Of a DNA stretch of 32,274 nt, positions 20,521 to 29,529 are shown in pieces. The notes under the pieces are model-generated. The model was given only the letters and a program-made list of their open reading frames with translations. It ran no database searches and had not been told where the DNA came from. The position numbers and the translations under genes are program-made. Source of the stretch: Ophiothrix spiculata (taxonomy: Eukaryota > Echinodermata > Ophiuroidea > Amphilepidida > Ophiotrichidae); assembly GCA_000969725.1 (NCBI GenBank), contig JXSR01S044057.1; one strand, 5' to 3'. Every line of letters begins with the position of its first letter. Position 1 is the stretch's first letter.

Positions 20521-20830
20521 CATGTGAGTGCAAGAAAGTCATATCTGCAATAGCTGCCATTTTTCCAGTCTTTGGTCAGTGGCTCTTGAAATGGTTCTTC
20601 TGGTGCAAGAAAATCGTATCTGCAATAGCTGCCATTTTTCCAGTCTTTGGTCAGTGGCTCTTGAAATGGTTCTTCAGGTGATGGTAGAACCATTTGGTGT
20701 CACCTGAAGAACCCTCTAAAGAGCCACTGACATACGGAAACAAATTTGGAGGGGTTAGCTCATAGTATCAAGATGTTGAATAAATCACATATGGCAGTCA
20801 TTGCAGATAAAACTTTCTTGCACTCACATG
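20521..20830. mobile_element. MITE with internal 75-bp tandem duplication
   Basis: CATGTGAGTGCAAGAAAG at the left pairs with CTTTCTTGCACTCACATG at the right. Pairing continues to ATCTGCAAT and CTGCCAT. The left arm is duplicated in tandem (20529-20603 and 20604-20678), with about three differences. A GTCACCTGAAGAACC segment inverts part of the arm. Confidence 0.85.
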
Positions 20831-20929
20831 ACAAAACCATAGTTCTGATTTATGATATCTTCCCAACAGGATATACATCAATATTATTTGCATAATCATC
20901 AGAACAGATCAAAGATGCTGATAATATTT

Positions 20930-21235
20930 AATAATAATAATAATTATAATTATCCCATTTATATAGCGCTTTTTCCGATTGAACATCGGGTCAAAGCGCT
21001 TATGACAATTATTACATTACCAATAGAATACGGTCAGCTCCCTTCTACAATGTCCTTGGTATCGATATACCATCAGACGGTGCTACTTGACTATATTCCT
21101 AGTAATTACCCACTCGACGAAGCAATGGAGACTAAATGCCTTTCCCAGGGGCATAACTCGTTGGCGCTAACGAGGCTCGAACTCACGATCTACTAATTAT
21201 GAGTCCTGCTCTGTTCTGCTAGACCACACGAGCTC
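20930..21235 (-). mobile_element. tRNA-derived SINE, complete copy
   Basis: Read on the - strand from about 21235, a tRNA-like head has TGGTCTAGCAGAACAGAGC, then the B box GAGTTCGAGCCTCG near 21180-21167. The body includes CTGGGAAAGGCATTTAG. The tail has AAGCGCTTTGACC, AAAAAGCGCTATATAAATG and ends in ATT repeats at about 20955-20930. TGATAA near both borders may be a short target duplication. The tail resembles the 3' end of the LINE relic at 4255. The open frame across it is not a gene. Confidence 0.85.
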
Positions 21236-21374
21236 TGATAACGTCAAAACAACTAAAGACATCAAAATGGCCAATTGATGTCAAACAAACCTGCCTTTGG
21301 CTGCTATGTAATCAATCAATCAAGAGCTTTAGTAAAAGGCAGATATGTGCAACTGCTGCAAACATGTACCATTA

Positions 21375-21534
21375 ATGGTGCATTCATAGTCCAACGATTT
21401 CACAACGATTTCATCGCACGACGTCTGTCGATACGCAGTCTTTAAACGCGCTATGAATATTGCGCTATAACTTTTGAAGACTGCGTATCGGGCGATGTTG
21501 CAGTGATGAAATCGCTGGACTATGAACGCACCAT
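21375..21534. mobile_element. TA-flanked MITE, 160 bp
   Basis: ATGGTGCATTCATAGTCCA pairs with TGGACTATGAACGCACCAT, with TA on both sides. The arms continue through ACGATTTCA and GACTGCGTATCG/CGATACGCAGTC, so nearly the whole element folds back. Confidence 0.88.
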
Positions 21535-21539
21535 TAGAG

Positions 21540-21920
21540 TGTCAAGGTTGAGATCTTTTTGGTCCCATAAATATGCTATGTAAAGAAATCACACACATTT
21601 CATAGCTTTTTTATATAACAGCTAAATAAATCTGTGTTACTTGATTGGCGCATCTTGGGTCACGTGCCATTGGTCATTTGGTCCATTTGATAGTAAACGT
21701 TACCAACTGTGCAAAAGTGCCGAGCAAAAAATTGATACATTGCACGGTTACCTTTTTTGTAAGACACATAACATTAGTCACGGGCGTAATTTTGAATTGA
21801 GTATGCTTGCACAGTCCGCGGGCACAGCATAAGACGCGTCGTTGCATTAAAACCGGCATGTACAGTACCATATAGATGTTGTCTCGATTTGTTTTGTTTA
21901 CAATGATTTATTTAGCAGCT
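21540..21920. other. Intergenic, nothing recognised
   Basis: No gene, tRNA-like head or TIR pair found. Confidence 0.45.
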
Positions 21921-21924
21921 GTCA

Positions 21925-22100
21925 TATATAAAACAAATAATGAATGTTTCTTATTCATGTCAATGGAACAAATATTTCATTCGGTGAAAGATCAAATACT
22001 CCATTCAACTCGGCTTCGCCTCGTTTGAATGGAACATTTGATCTTTCACCTCATAAATATTTGTACCATTGCACTCATTAACATTCATTATTTGTATATT
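21925..22100. mobile_element. Long hairpin element with CTCGGCTTCGCCTCG centre
   Basis: The arms begin ACAAATAATGAATGTT and end AACATTCATTATTTGT, pair through most of their length (GGTGAAAGATCAAAT and its complement), and meet at CTCGGCTTCGCCTCG (22009-22023). The plan is the same as at 25690-25868 and 25993-26100. Confidence 0.85.
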
Positions 22101-22104
22101 ATTT

Positions 22105-22860
22105 CATTTCATCCTTAAACAAAATAAATTCTTAAACACATGTTACATACAAATTATGTAATTGCTTCCGGAAATATTATTTCTTGAAAAGTTCTGATAT
22201 TACCATCAAAACAAAAATACAGCTGTGATTTTCGCCCTAATATTTTGTTTTAAAAGGATACATGGGGTCAAGCTATTTATTAAGGATTCTAGAACCTGGA
22301 GCAATTTCACTGAAAATTGCCAAAAAATTGATCCAGGTCTATAACTTTGTATACAAATTTATTGGTAAACCTGGAGCATTTTACCAATCACCCGGTACCA
22401 ATCACCTGGACTTTCAGAAATGCTGGGTGTATAAAAGTATAAATGTACAGCTTGTTTTGCAAAGTGCACACACTTGTTCATCACTACATTATTAGGTAGT
22501 TTACAAACAGTAAATACTGGGAGTTTTAGGCAACTATTTGGTGTGAAATCTATATTTTTCAAGCAAGGTTGCATTAGTTTCCACTTTTAAATGAGGTTAC
22601 ATTTGTTGTCTCCATGACAATTATTTGAAAATAGACCCTATTTTCACAAAAAAGGAAAAGATCATGTGTACACAGTTACAGTGTGGTGGTTTTTAAATTG
22701 TTCCCTGTGTTGGCATTACGAGCACTTGGGGACAGTAGGCAAAATACTGTTACGCGTACGTCAGATTGAACTGACCAATTATAATTTGCAGTTGCCTAAT
22801 AAATATTTACGAGGTAAAGTAATTCAAAATGAAATATAATGCCATTTATGATCACATCCC
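22105..22860. other. Intergenic with small inverted repeats
   Basis: CCTGGAGCAATTT..AAATTG..CCAGG and ATTGGTAAACCTGGAGC..TTTTACCAAT near 22297-22388 are local fold-backs. No gene was recognised. Confidence 0.45.
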
Positions 22861-22864
22861 CTCG

Positions 22865-23330
22865 AAGAAAAAAGTGGTATGCATGCTCATCAGAGCACCT
22901 CAAAATCGGACGCTATATGTCGAAATCATGTACAGCAAAATCTAACCCTTAATGTTGTAAAATATTCAAAATTATACCCCTAAATGTCGTAATACACTAA
23001 AATTGACCCTAAATGTCGTAATGGACATTTGTTCCATTAATGATGTAACATGCTGAAATGAACCCTCAACAGCGTAACTCTCTTCTGCCATAACAAATAT
23101 CAATATAATACATTTCAAGCATTTTTGTTTAGTTTTTCTTGGAATATTAGAATAGCTGCCGAAAAAGTGACCAAAATTCGAAGATATTGTAAAAGGGGAC
23201 CCTCAATGTCGAAAGTTTCCCTGAAAAGGCACTCCTTTTTCTAACGACGCCCCCAATGGACCAAATCAAAGTTTTTTCTGACGAGCATCGTACCACTTTT
23301 TTGTTCGAGCACCCCCCCCCCCCCCGGAAC
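22865..23330. mobile_element. Probable G-tract-family repeat, copy 5
   Basis: GAAAAAAGTGGTATGCATGCTC at the left and GAGCATCGTACCACTTTTTTG at the right are inverted. A 14-base C run follows at the right. Inside, (A)CCCTNAATGTCGTAA recurs at least five times. It resembles the other G-tract repeats in plan but not closely in sequence. Confidence 0.6.
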
Positions 23331-23344
23331 ACATTTATTCTCCT

Positions 23345-24275
23345 CATAAAACAGTGAGGGTCTTACAAATTCAAACAACTAAACTTTTTTAAATTGTAAA
23401 ATCTGTTTGTTTCAAAACATACCACTGATGGTACCCCTTCACTCCAAACTGTAAATTCAGATTCAACATAGGATTAAGAAATTATATATTTGAATGTGTG
23501 CATTTTTACATGCATTAAGGATGACTGATATTTCAGCAAAATAATCAAAAATTATATAAAAAAAACACACAAGTCCTAATAATTATTACATGTACATAAA
23601 CTTATATTTTTCACTTAAATATGATTATCATACAAATAAATAAACTCTGATTAACACAATTTTTAAATTCAAAATAAAAATTTGTCACCAAGAAGTTTCT
23701 ACAATCTTAGTGTAACAAATATATATGTGATTTCAAATGCCAAACCCTGTAAGGATGGGCAGTCAATTTAAATCCATCAAGATTTTTCCAAAAATCAAAG
23801 ATCTTGCTAATAAAACCCCCTGCAATTTGTAGGCCATACATCCCTCATTGACCAAATCTTGGACATGATGGCATAAACAATATCTTCCAATAATTCACAG
23901 CAATACAAAAATAAAAGCTATGAAGACCAGAGATGTTACTATTGAAACATTAAATTTCCTACAAATCAAATCCGCAGTGTGCGTATGATGAGAGCTTGTG
24001 CAATAATGAAAATGCACTGAGTGTGTCTTGGTTGGTTGTTTGACGCGGTAATCGCATGAAAAGAAAGTCTTTCGAACTACGTAAGGTCATACCGTACGTT
24101 TGTTTATTACACGCATTTGTTGCGTTCAAAATATGGTTTCATTTATAGTATAATGGTCAAATGGTATATCGTTGTCAAATGGTACATCGTTGGTCTCCTT
24201 TTCACTGTTGTCAATCAAGTGAAATCCATGTGACCACCACCAGGAAATGACCTATTCAGTATCTAAAAAATAGTG
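23345..24275. other. Intergenic, nothing recognised
   Basis: AT-rich, many stops in all frames. No element ends were recognised. Confidence 0.5.
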
Positions 24276-24279
24276 TTAA

Positions 24280-24818
24280 AGGGACTAGCCTAGATTCCAC
24301 TTTGAATTAAACACTTATGGAAATGCTCTAAATAAAGCTTAAAAGTGTAGTAATATCCAAAAAAGTACAACAGTTAACACAGAAATGGTTCAAATTGAGA
24401 GATATATAATTTGTAATATATATCATTCTTTGATGGTTGTGTGACTATCTTGTGTTTTCTGAATCCTAAATTTGTACCTCAGATCTGGATTTACCAGATA
24501 AAAACTCAAACAAAGCTCTTAGAGATAATTTAATACATATTAAAAGAGAAACAAATTTTCATCAAAAATAATTTGTTTACCCATCACATGTGTAGAAACA
24601 AAATCTTTTTAAATTTTGAAACTAGAAACACTGTTTTCACATCTTTTTTTTTTCGCCGGCGAAAAAAAAAAAAGCAGGTAAAGAATTGCAATTTTCTCCA
24701 ATATTCCTCAAAATCATGGAAAACTACTTGTAGGTTATATTACTATAAACATGTTCTACCGATTCATGTAAAAAAAATGTAGGTAAACAAATAGTGGGAA
24801 GAATCTAGGCCAGTCCCT
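24280..24818. mobile_element. TTAA element, AGGGACTAGCCTAGATTC family
   Basis: TTAA lies at 24276-24279 and 24819-24822. The ends AGGGACTAGCCTAGATTC and GAATCTAGGCCAGTCCCT form an 18-bp TIR with two mismatches. A central perfect palindrome (ten T, CGCCGGCG, ten A) lies at 24644-24671. Non-coding. Confidence 0.9.
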
Positions 24819-24824
24819 TTAAGT

Positions 24825-25430
24825 ATAGGGTATTCAAAAATGAAAATAAATCTTACATAGACCACCACTGATCAATCATCATCAACAAGAACATTGATCA
24901 TGTCTGGCCTGATTACCAAGAATCTGAATAAGCCAAACAGGTATCATTTTCTTTAAAATGAAACTAACGTGAATTATCCAAATTCTTTTCCCATTAAACT
25001 CTTTCCTACTTTTTTTTTGTATATATCCACCATCAGATAGCATTACTCATTTGCGTCTCCTCTACAAATCATATGTTGTCCTGTATGGAATGGAAGTTTA
25101 TAGCTAATCATAAATTATCAAATTGAAGGTAGTCTGTTTAACAAACTAATGCGACATTTATCTCAAAATTGCACCATCAGTAACAACCTCAGCATAGAGG
25201 CCACACACACAATGCAAAGTTCTGACCCCCATGAATAACAGTGTTGCAGTTCTTAACAATATACAGGCAGTTTTAATTATGAATCTGTTATCTGACAAAT
25301 GCAGTACTAAATAAAAAGATGATAGAGAGTGTACAAAACAAATGTTGTACAATAGCTAGCAGTAATAAACATGGGTACAAGAATACAATATGGAACCATT
25401 GATGGGTAAAGTGACAGTGGAATTCATATT
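24825..25430. other. Intergenic, nothing recognised
   Basis: No gene or element ends found. A 64-residue - strand frame here has no recognisable domain. Confidence 0.45.
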
Positions 25431-25693
25431 ACTATACCTCATAAATATTTATTAGGAAACCACGAAATACAATTGGTCAATTAAAGCTGATGCGCATGAC
25501 AGCATTATGCCTACTTCCCCAAGTGCGCGTAAAGCCCACGCAGGGAAAAAAATTGAGAAACTATCGCACCCCCTGTAATCATACATATCACTTCTCAGTT
25601 GGAAATTATACGGTGATCAAGAAGAATGGACATTTCTGGTGATTTTTTGATGTGTTAATATCAAATTTTAGTAAAATATTTATGAGGTATAGT
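25431..25693. mobile_element. Element with perfect 20-bp inverted ends
   Basis: ACTATACCTCATAAATATTT (25431-25450) is perfectly complementary to 25674-25693. The CCTCATAAATATTT core also occurs in the hairpin at 21925-22100 (near 22047), so it probably belongs to the same superfamily. It abuts the next hairpin. Confidence 0.8.
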
Positions 25694-25868
25694 AAAACAA
25701 ATACAACATGGTTTATTTCGACAAGTATTGACAATTCTTGATCCCTCGGTGTTGGATGCGTGTGACTACTTCCCTCCGCTTCGCGTCGGGAAGTAGTCAC
25801 TCGCATCCAACACCTCGGGATCAGTAATTTTCACTACTTCCCTCGATACCATGTTGTATTTGTATACT
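25690..25868. mobile_element. Long hairpin element with CCGCTTCGCGTCGGG centre
   Basis: Arms ACAAATACAACATGGT and ACCATGTTGTATTTGT close an almost continuous stem. The inner stem GTTGGATGCG..GTGACTACTTCCC pairs with GGGAAGTAGTCAC..CGCATCCAAC, and the centre is 25772-25790. The stem is GC-richer than its surroundings. Confidence 0.88.
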
Positions 25869-25920
25869 GCCCTGAAATGTGTGTTCTGCACCTTATCTCC
25901 CCAGTAATAGCAATACAATA

Positions 25921-26391
25921 AGGCCTAAAGAATTGATTGATTGGCGTAACCCAGTATATAAAATGAATATTGACTGCTTTTTGTTCAAGTTACGGTTAAA
26001 ATTATTTCCCCTCGGTGATCAAAAATCATGAATATTCCCTCGGCTTCATTTCGGGTATAGTCATGGTTTTGAGATCACTTTGTGGAAATAATTTCAACCA
26101 TGCCCCTCACAAGCAGTCTAAATTTGCATATTATTCTTTAGTTTTCATATGTTAAAATGGTACAATTTTTAAAAGCATGGCAACATATTTTTCACTTTCA
26201 GGTTGCTTGAAATTCCAGTTTGTTTTAAAATGAAAAATGTTGTTGCCCCATTAATCTGTGTGTCCTGTGATTATTAAGTATTATTTCAAAGCCAAAGCAA
26301 AAACAAAATAAATATATAAAAAATCCGACTGACCGACCCTAATTATTTATGTTACGCCAATCAACCAATTTTGTTTAGGCAAAAGCCTGGA
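25921..26391. mobile_element. AGGCC-family MITE, copy 2, with internal hairpin
   Basis: It starts AGGCCTAAAGAATTG and ends CCAATTTTGTTTAGGC plus a short extra AAAAGCCTGGA. TTGATTGGCGTAAC and its complement lie inside each end as in copy 1. CAATA flanks both sides (25916-25920, 26392-26396), a possible 5-bp target duplication. An inner foldback (about 25993-26100) has the centre CCCTCGGCTTCATTTCGGG. Confidence 0.78.
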
Positions 26392-26652
26392 CAATAAGTC
26401 TTGCACGGTGCATTGCACACTGAACTGAAAATGTTCTGTATGTTTCTGGTTAACATAAATTGAAAGACAAACCTCTTTTACTTTTACCGAGGGTTTTACC
26501 CAACTTGCACTGAGCCTTCATCTTTTGTTAACTTTAAAATGTGAACCTACATGTATCAGGATTTCTAAAAACAAAGCTTCATTTTACAATATTAAAATCA
26601 AGTTCATCTTGAATGTAATTTGAAGCTTTGCTTTTAAGTTTTACTCCACAAC

Positions 26653-26902
26653 TGAGGACCCTAGAACTAAAAGGGGTTAAGTCACAAAATCTTGAAAATT
26701 GAGTTGTGACAATTTCCTGCTACAGAATTCTCATTTCTACATTCTGTACAAGTTTTGTAGTAATTTGATGATCAGAGCATGTGTAAGAGTCACTGCAAGA
26801 TACAGCAATACCATTCAAGACAACACAAATGATATGATGTTTGTGCCATTTTCTCAGTTTGTACTCACTGTGACTTAACCCCTTCTGGTTCTAGGGTCCT
26901 CA
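26653..26902. mobile_element. MITE, TGAGGACCCTAGAAC ends
   Basis: TGAGGACCCTAGAACTAAAA pairs with TTCTGGTTCTAGGGTCCTCA, continuing through GGGGTTAAGTCACA to over 30 bp with few mismatches. 250 bp, non-coding, no clear target duplication. Confidence 0.85.
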
Positions 26903-26904
26903 AT

Positions 26905-27290
26905 TGACAATCAAGTTAATCTTAAAATATCATACCTTTACAAGTGAGTAATTGGATATGATTCTGACAACTTTACAATACAATTATAACATAAAACTTT
27001 TACCATCTTCATTATGCGCCTTCTGTGGTATAACTATTGCTTCTGGTTGTCCTCTCAGCTGAAGAAACCTGAGCAAGCACAACTTATGGGCCACATTTTC
27101 AGAAATTGTACAAAATAAAGTTGAACAGAATTTGACAAACTATGTCTGGTGAATTGGTGGCCGGCAACAGACATGGCAATCTTGCGATACTGTACAAAGT
27201 ACAAGTCTGCGGAATTAAGTAGTTAGATACTGCCCTTCTCCTCCTCTGTGACATACTTCCATGGAAAAGGTAAAGCACGTATGCATCAAC
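26905..27290. other. Downstream flank of STIMATE, nothing recognised
   Basis: It probably contains the STIMATE 3' UTR end on the - strand, but no convincing - strand AATAAA lies close by. A 78-residue - strand frame here is not conserved in any way I recognise. Confidence 0.4.
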
Positions 27291-27555
27291 ACACAAAAAT
27301 TTCACTTTGATGAGAAAAAGGGGTAAAACACACACTAATCAGTGGAATTCAATTATATATTTGCTGTTGTTGTTGTTGATGCAGATATTTTGTCATCTTA
27401 ATCTTGAGATTAAGACTTCCATCTCCAGCACACACAAATTTCACTCCTAAGTTTTGTTGGAAACACACACATTAATCAGTGGAATTTAATAATCTAGTTG
27501 TTGGCGATGTTGACATTTTATCATCTTCATCCGGAGAAATTAAAACTTCCGACTC
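27291..27555 (-). repeat. Diverged 139-bp tandem duplication spanning the STIMATE C-terminus and 3' flank
   Basis: Unit 1 (27291-27429) and unit 2 (27430-27555) align with about 75% identity by eye. Both contain ATTTCACT, CACACA.TAATCAGTGGAAT, a TTGTTG tract, TCATCTT.ATC and ACTTCC. Unit 2 includes the last ~27 codons and stop of STIMATE. Unit 1 lies past the stop. On the - strand it still gives EVLIS in the right place, then meets an early stop. It is a decayed copy of the coding end. Confidence 0.75.
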
Positions 27556-27714
27556 TGATCCTTCGCCGGTATCGCTGCTTCCTCTGTGGTTAGTTTTACG
27601 AAAGTACCTGACTTTTGATTTGATTCCTGAAGATGGTGATTGCAATTCTACTGGCTCTGTCAGTTTTTCTTTTTTCTTCATTAGGAAGTTATCAACAACC
27701 CAAAACATTATTGC
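27472..27714 (-). CDS. STIMATE: STIMATE (TMEM110), last coding exon
   Basis: STIMATE is a multi-pass ER protein at ER-plasma-membrane contacts that promotes STIM1 activation and Orai calcium entry. The exon reads [17 protein letters not shown], then a linker, SKVRYFRK and an acidic [13 protein letters not shown], then a short tail ending LLNSTD and a stop. [14 protein letters not shown] and SESE-LIS--DE are landmarks of the family. The acceptor TTACAG on the - strand is at 27720-27715, phase 0. Vertebrate proteins continue past the acidic block into a lysine-rich C-terminus. Here the protein stops about 15 residues after it, and the polybasic tail is absent. Confidence 0.93.
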   Translation of the reverse strand, partial: AIMFWVVDNFLMKKKEKLTEPVELQSPSSGIKSKVRYFRKTNHRGSSDTGEGSESEVLISPDEDDKMSTSPTTRLLNSTD

Positions 27715-27951
27715 CTGTAAGTTGAGAAATAGAGGGAGATTTACACAAATCAATGGCTATACATTAAAATTCACTACTAAAATAGTTCATCAAGAAGGAC
27801 CAGGTGTGTGAGGTCGAAGACTGCACCGAGGTCATTAAGCTGATGCCCTCGCTGCCCGTGGTCTTTCCTGACGGACTATACTGAAAGTGTATACTGAATT
27901 CAAATAATCATGATTATGATTATAAACAAAGCATCACTATGTGATGTAAAC

Positions 27952-28417
27952 TTACACCCGTTCAGACAGAGCCAAAAAATTGTCTTTAGTCGTATTCGAG
28001 TTATATTAAGTTCAAAATTGGCTCGTGTGTGAACAGTTCGAGCCGACTTAAGTAGTCTTTCAAAAAGTCGTCTTACATCGAATTTTTAACTCACTAAAAA
28101 CAAGTTAAGTTGCGTTAGTTAATCGGTGTAACATGACTAACGACGACTAACAATGACTTTCCGTAAGTGTGAACACATGTCATTGTTAGTCGAGTTGAAT
28201 TTGTGATTACTTTCACAGCGCATTAACCTGGAAGTCAAACAAGACGTAAGAGGGCGTATGCAAATTACAAGCTCATTTCAATTCGACTTCTGCATTGTAA
28301 TGTGTGTGAACAGTCGTAAGTAGAGTTACTTTCCGTTAATCCAAGGTCGTGTTTCAAATTTAAAATGAACTCGATGTCGACTTAAGAGGACTTTTTTTGT
28401 ATGTCTGAACAGTGTAA
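27952..28417. mobile_element. TIR element in STIMATE last intron
   Basis: TTACACCCGTTCAGACA pairs with TGTCTGAACAGTGTAA. The interior repeats GTGTGAACA and TCGAGTT/AACTCGA motifs. 466 bp, non-coding. It occupies over half of the 856-bp intron 27715-28570. Confidence 0.8.
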
Positions 28418-28570
28418 TAGTCTCAGGAAAACCTTTTCTGGATTAAAGATGCATATATCAACACCTTTGCGACAGCAGAAACTGTGAAGTGAAACCTCTT
28501 ATAAATATGCAAATGCAATTATTGTGAATGGCTTATTTCAACAGGGAGGAAGTACGAGATATTTACTTAC

Positions 28571-28654
28571 ATTAACTATAAATGGCACAATTAGCATAAC
28601 AATAACCACTTCAATTCTTGCATTGTTGATTGGTGTGAGTATAAACACAGCCAC
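28571..28654 (-). CDS. STIMATE: STIMATE (TMEM110), penultimate coding exon
   Basis: The 28-codon exon reads VAVFILTPINNARIEV, then VIVMLIVPFIVN. It matches the family run VALLNPI-NP-L-LAIVMLIVPFFVN, which forms the last hydrophobic segment together with AIMFWVV of the next exon. On the - strand the acceptor TTTGCAG ends at 28655 and the donor GTAAGT starts at 28570. Both ends are phase 0. It is short but conserved and in frame. Confidence 0.93.
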
Positions 28655-28714
28655 CTGCAAAGAAAATGGAACAGAACAAAATTTGAACATCAAACTTTGG
28701 GATTCCAAAATTAA

Positions 28715-29522
28715 AGCAATACGATAAGATTTTGATAAAAAATGGTTTACAGTAAAAACAGCATAAAATGAAGGAATGTGACTATCTAACAGCGTTTTCA
28801 AGTGTATTTTGTCAAAAAAATTGTATTGCCAACGAAAAATGGATAAAAAACACATGCATGCTTTCCTATACTAAATATACATGTGGAAAATGGCCATAAC
28901 AGAAAAAGTAAGTATAAACCTTTTCAAAATCCATTCGGAAATCTCCGGAACATTGATCACATGGCCATTTTTTCAACCAATCACGTACAAGCTCATTAGT
29001 ATGCACGATTTTGTCAACAAAAAAAGTCCGAAAAATCACTCGCATTTCAGTGCAATACAAGTGAAAAATAAATAGAACCAGACCCATACAATATTAGATA
29101 CACTAATTCTGAACAACTTTTGGCCGATGGTACCATAAGCTCATCGACATAAAGAGTGAAATTTCCATTTGAAATCGGCTGATCTGCGCTGATTAAGCTT
29201 AAGAAAAAAGTGCCATCAACTAAAAGTGACTCTTCAGCGCTAATGCTAATAACAAGTTCGAATTCGTACGCAACCAGTTAACGAGACCGCGAACTTAACA
29301 TTCTGGTTATTGTGTTGAAGAGTCACTTTTTTTTCGGCAATTGCCGGAAAGTGTAAAATTAGCTTCGCAAATTCTCGGATAGTCGTGTTTTGAAAAGGTC
29401 TATATTTTGGCCCAATCATTTGAAGTGTATTAATGTCTACAAAACAAACCCAATAAGCTGAAAAGATCAAAAGTCATGGGTGACAGGGGGCACTTCATTT
29501 TCAACACTTTGTAGTATTGCTT
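28715..29522. mobile_element. TTAA element, AGCAATAC family, long copy
   Basis: TTAA lies at 28711-28714 and 29523-29526. The ends AGCAATACGATAAG and CTTTGTAGTATTGCT match the 348-bp copy at 14519-14866. This 808-bp copy has about 450 extra bases, including an inverted pair AAAGTGACTCTTCA / TGAAGAGTCACTTT (about 29223-29331). It starts 57 bp upstream of the acceptor of the 28-codon STIMATE exon. No transposase motif is seen. Confidence 0.87.
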
Positions 29523-29529
29523 TAATTCA

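Noticed and set aside
20852..21196. 114-residue + strand open frame
   Set aside because: It runs across the antisense of a tRNA-derived SINE.
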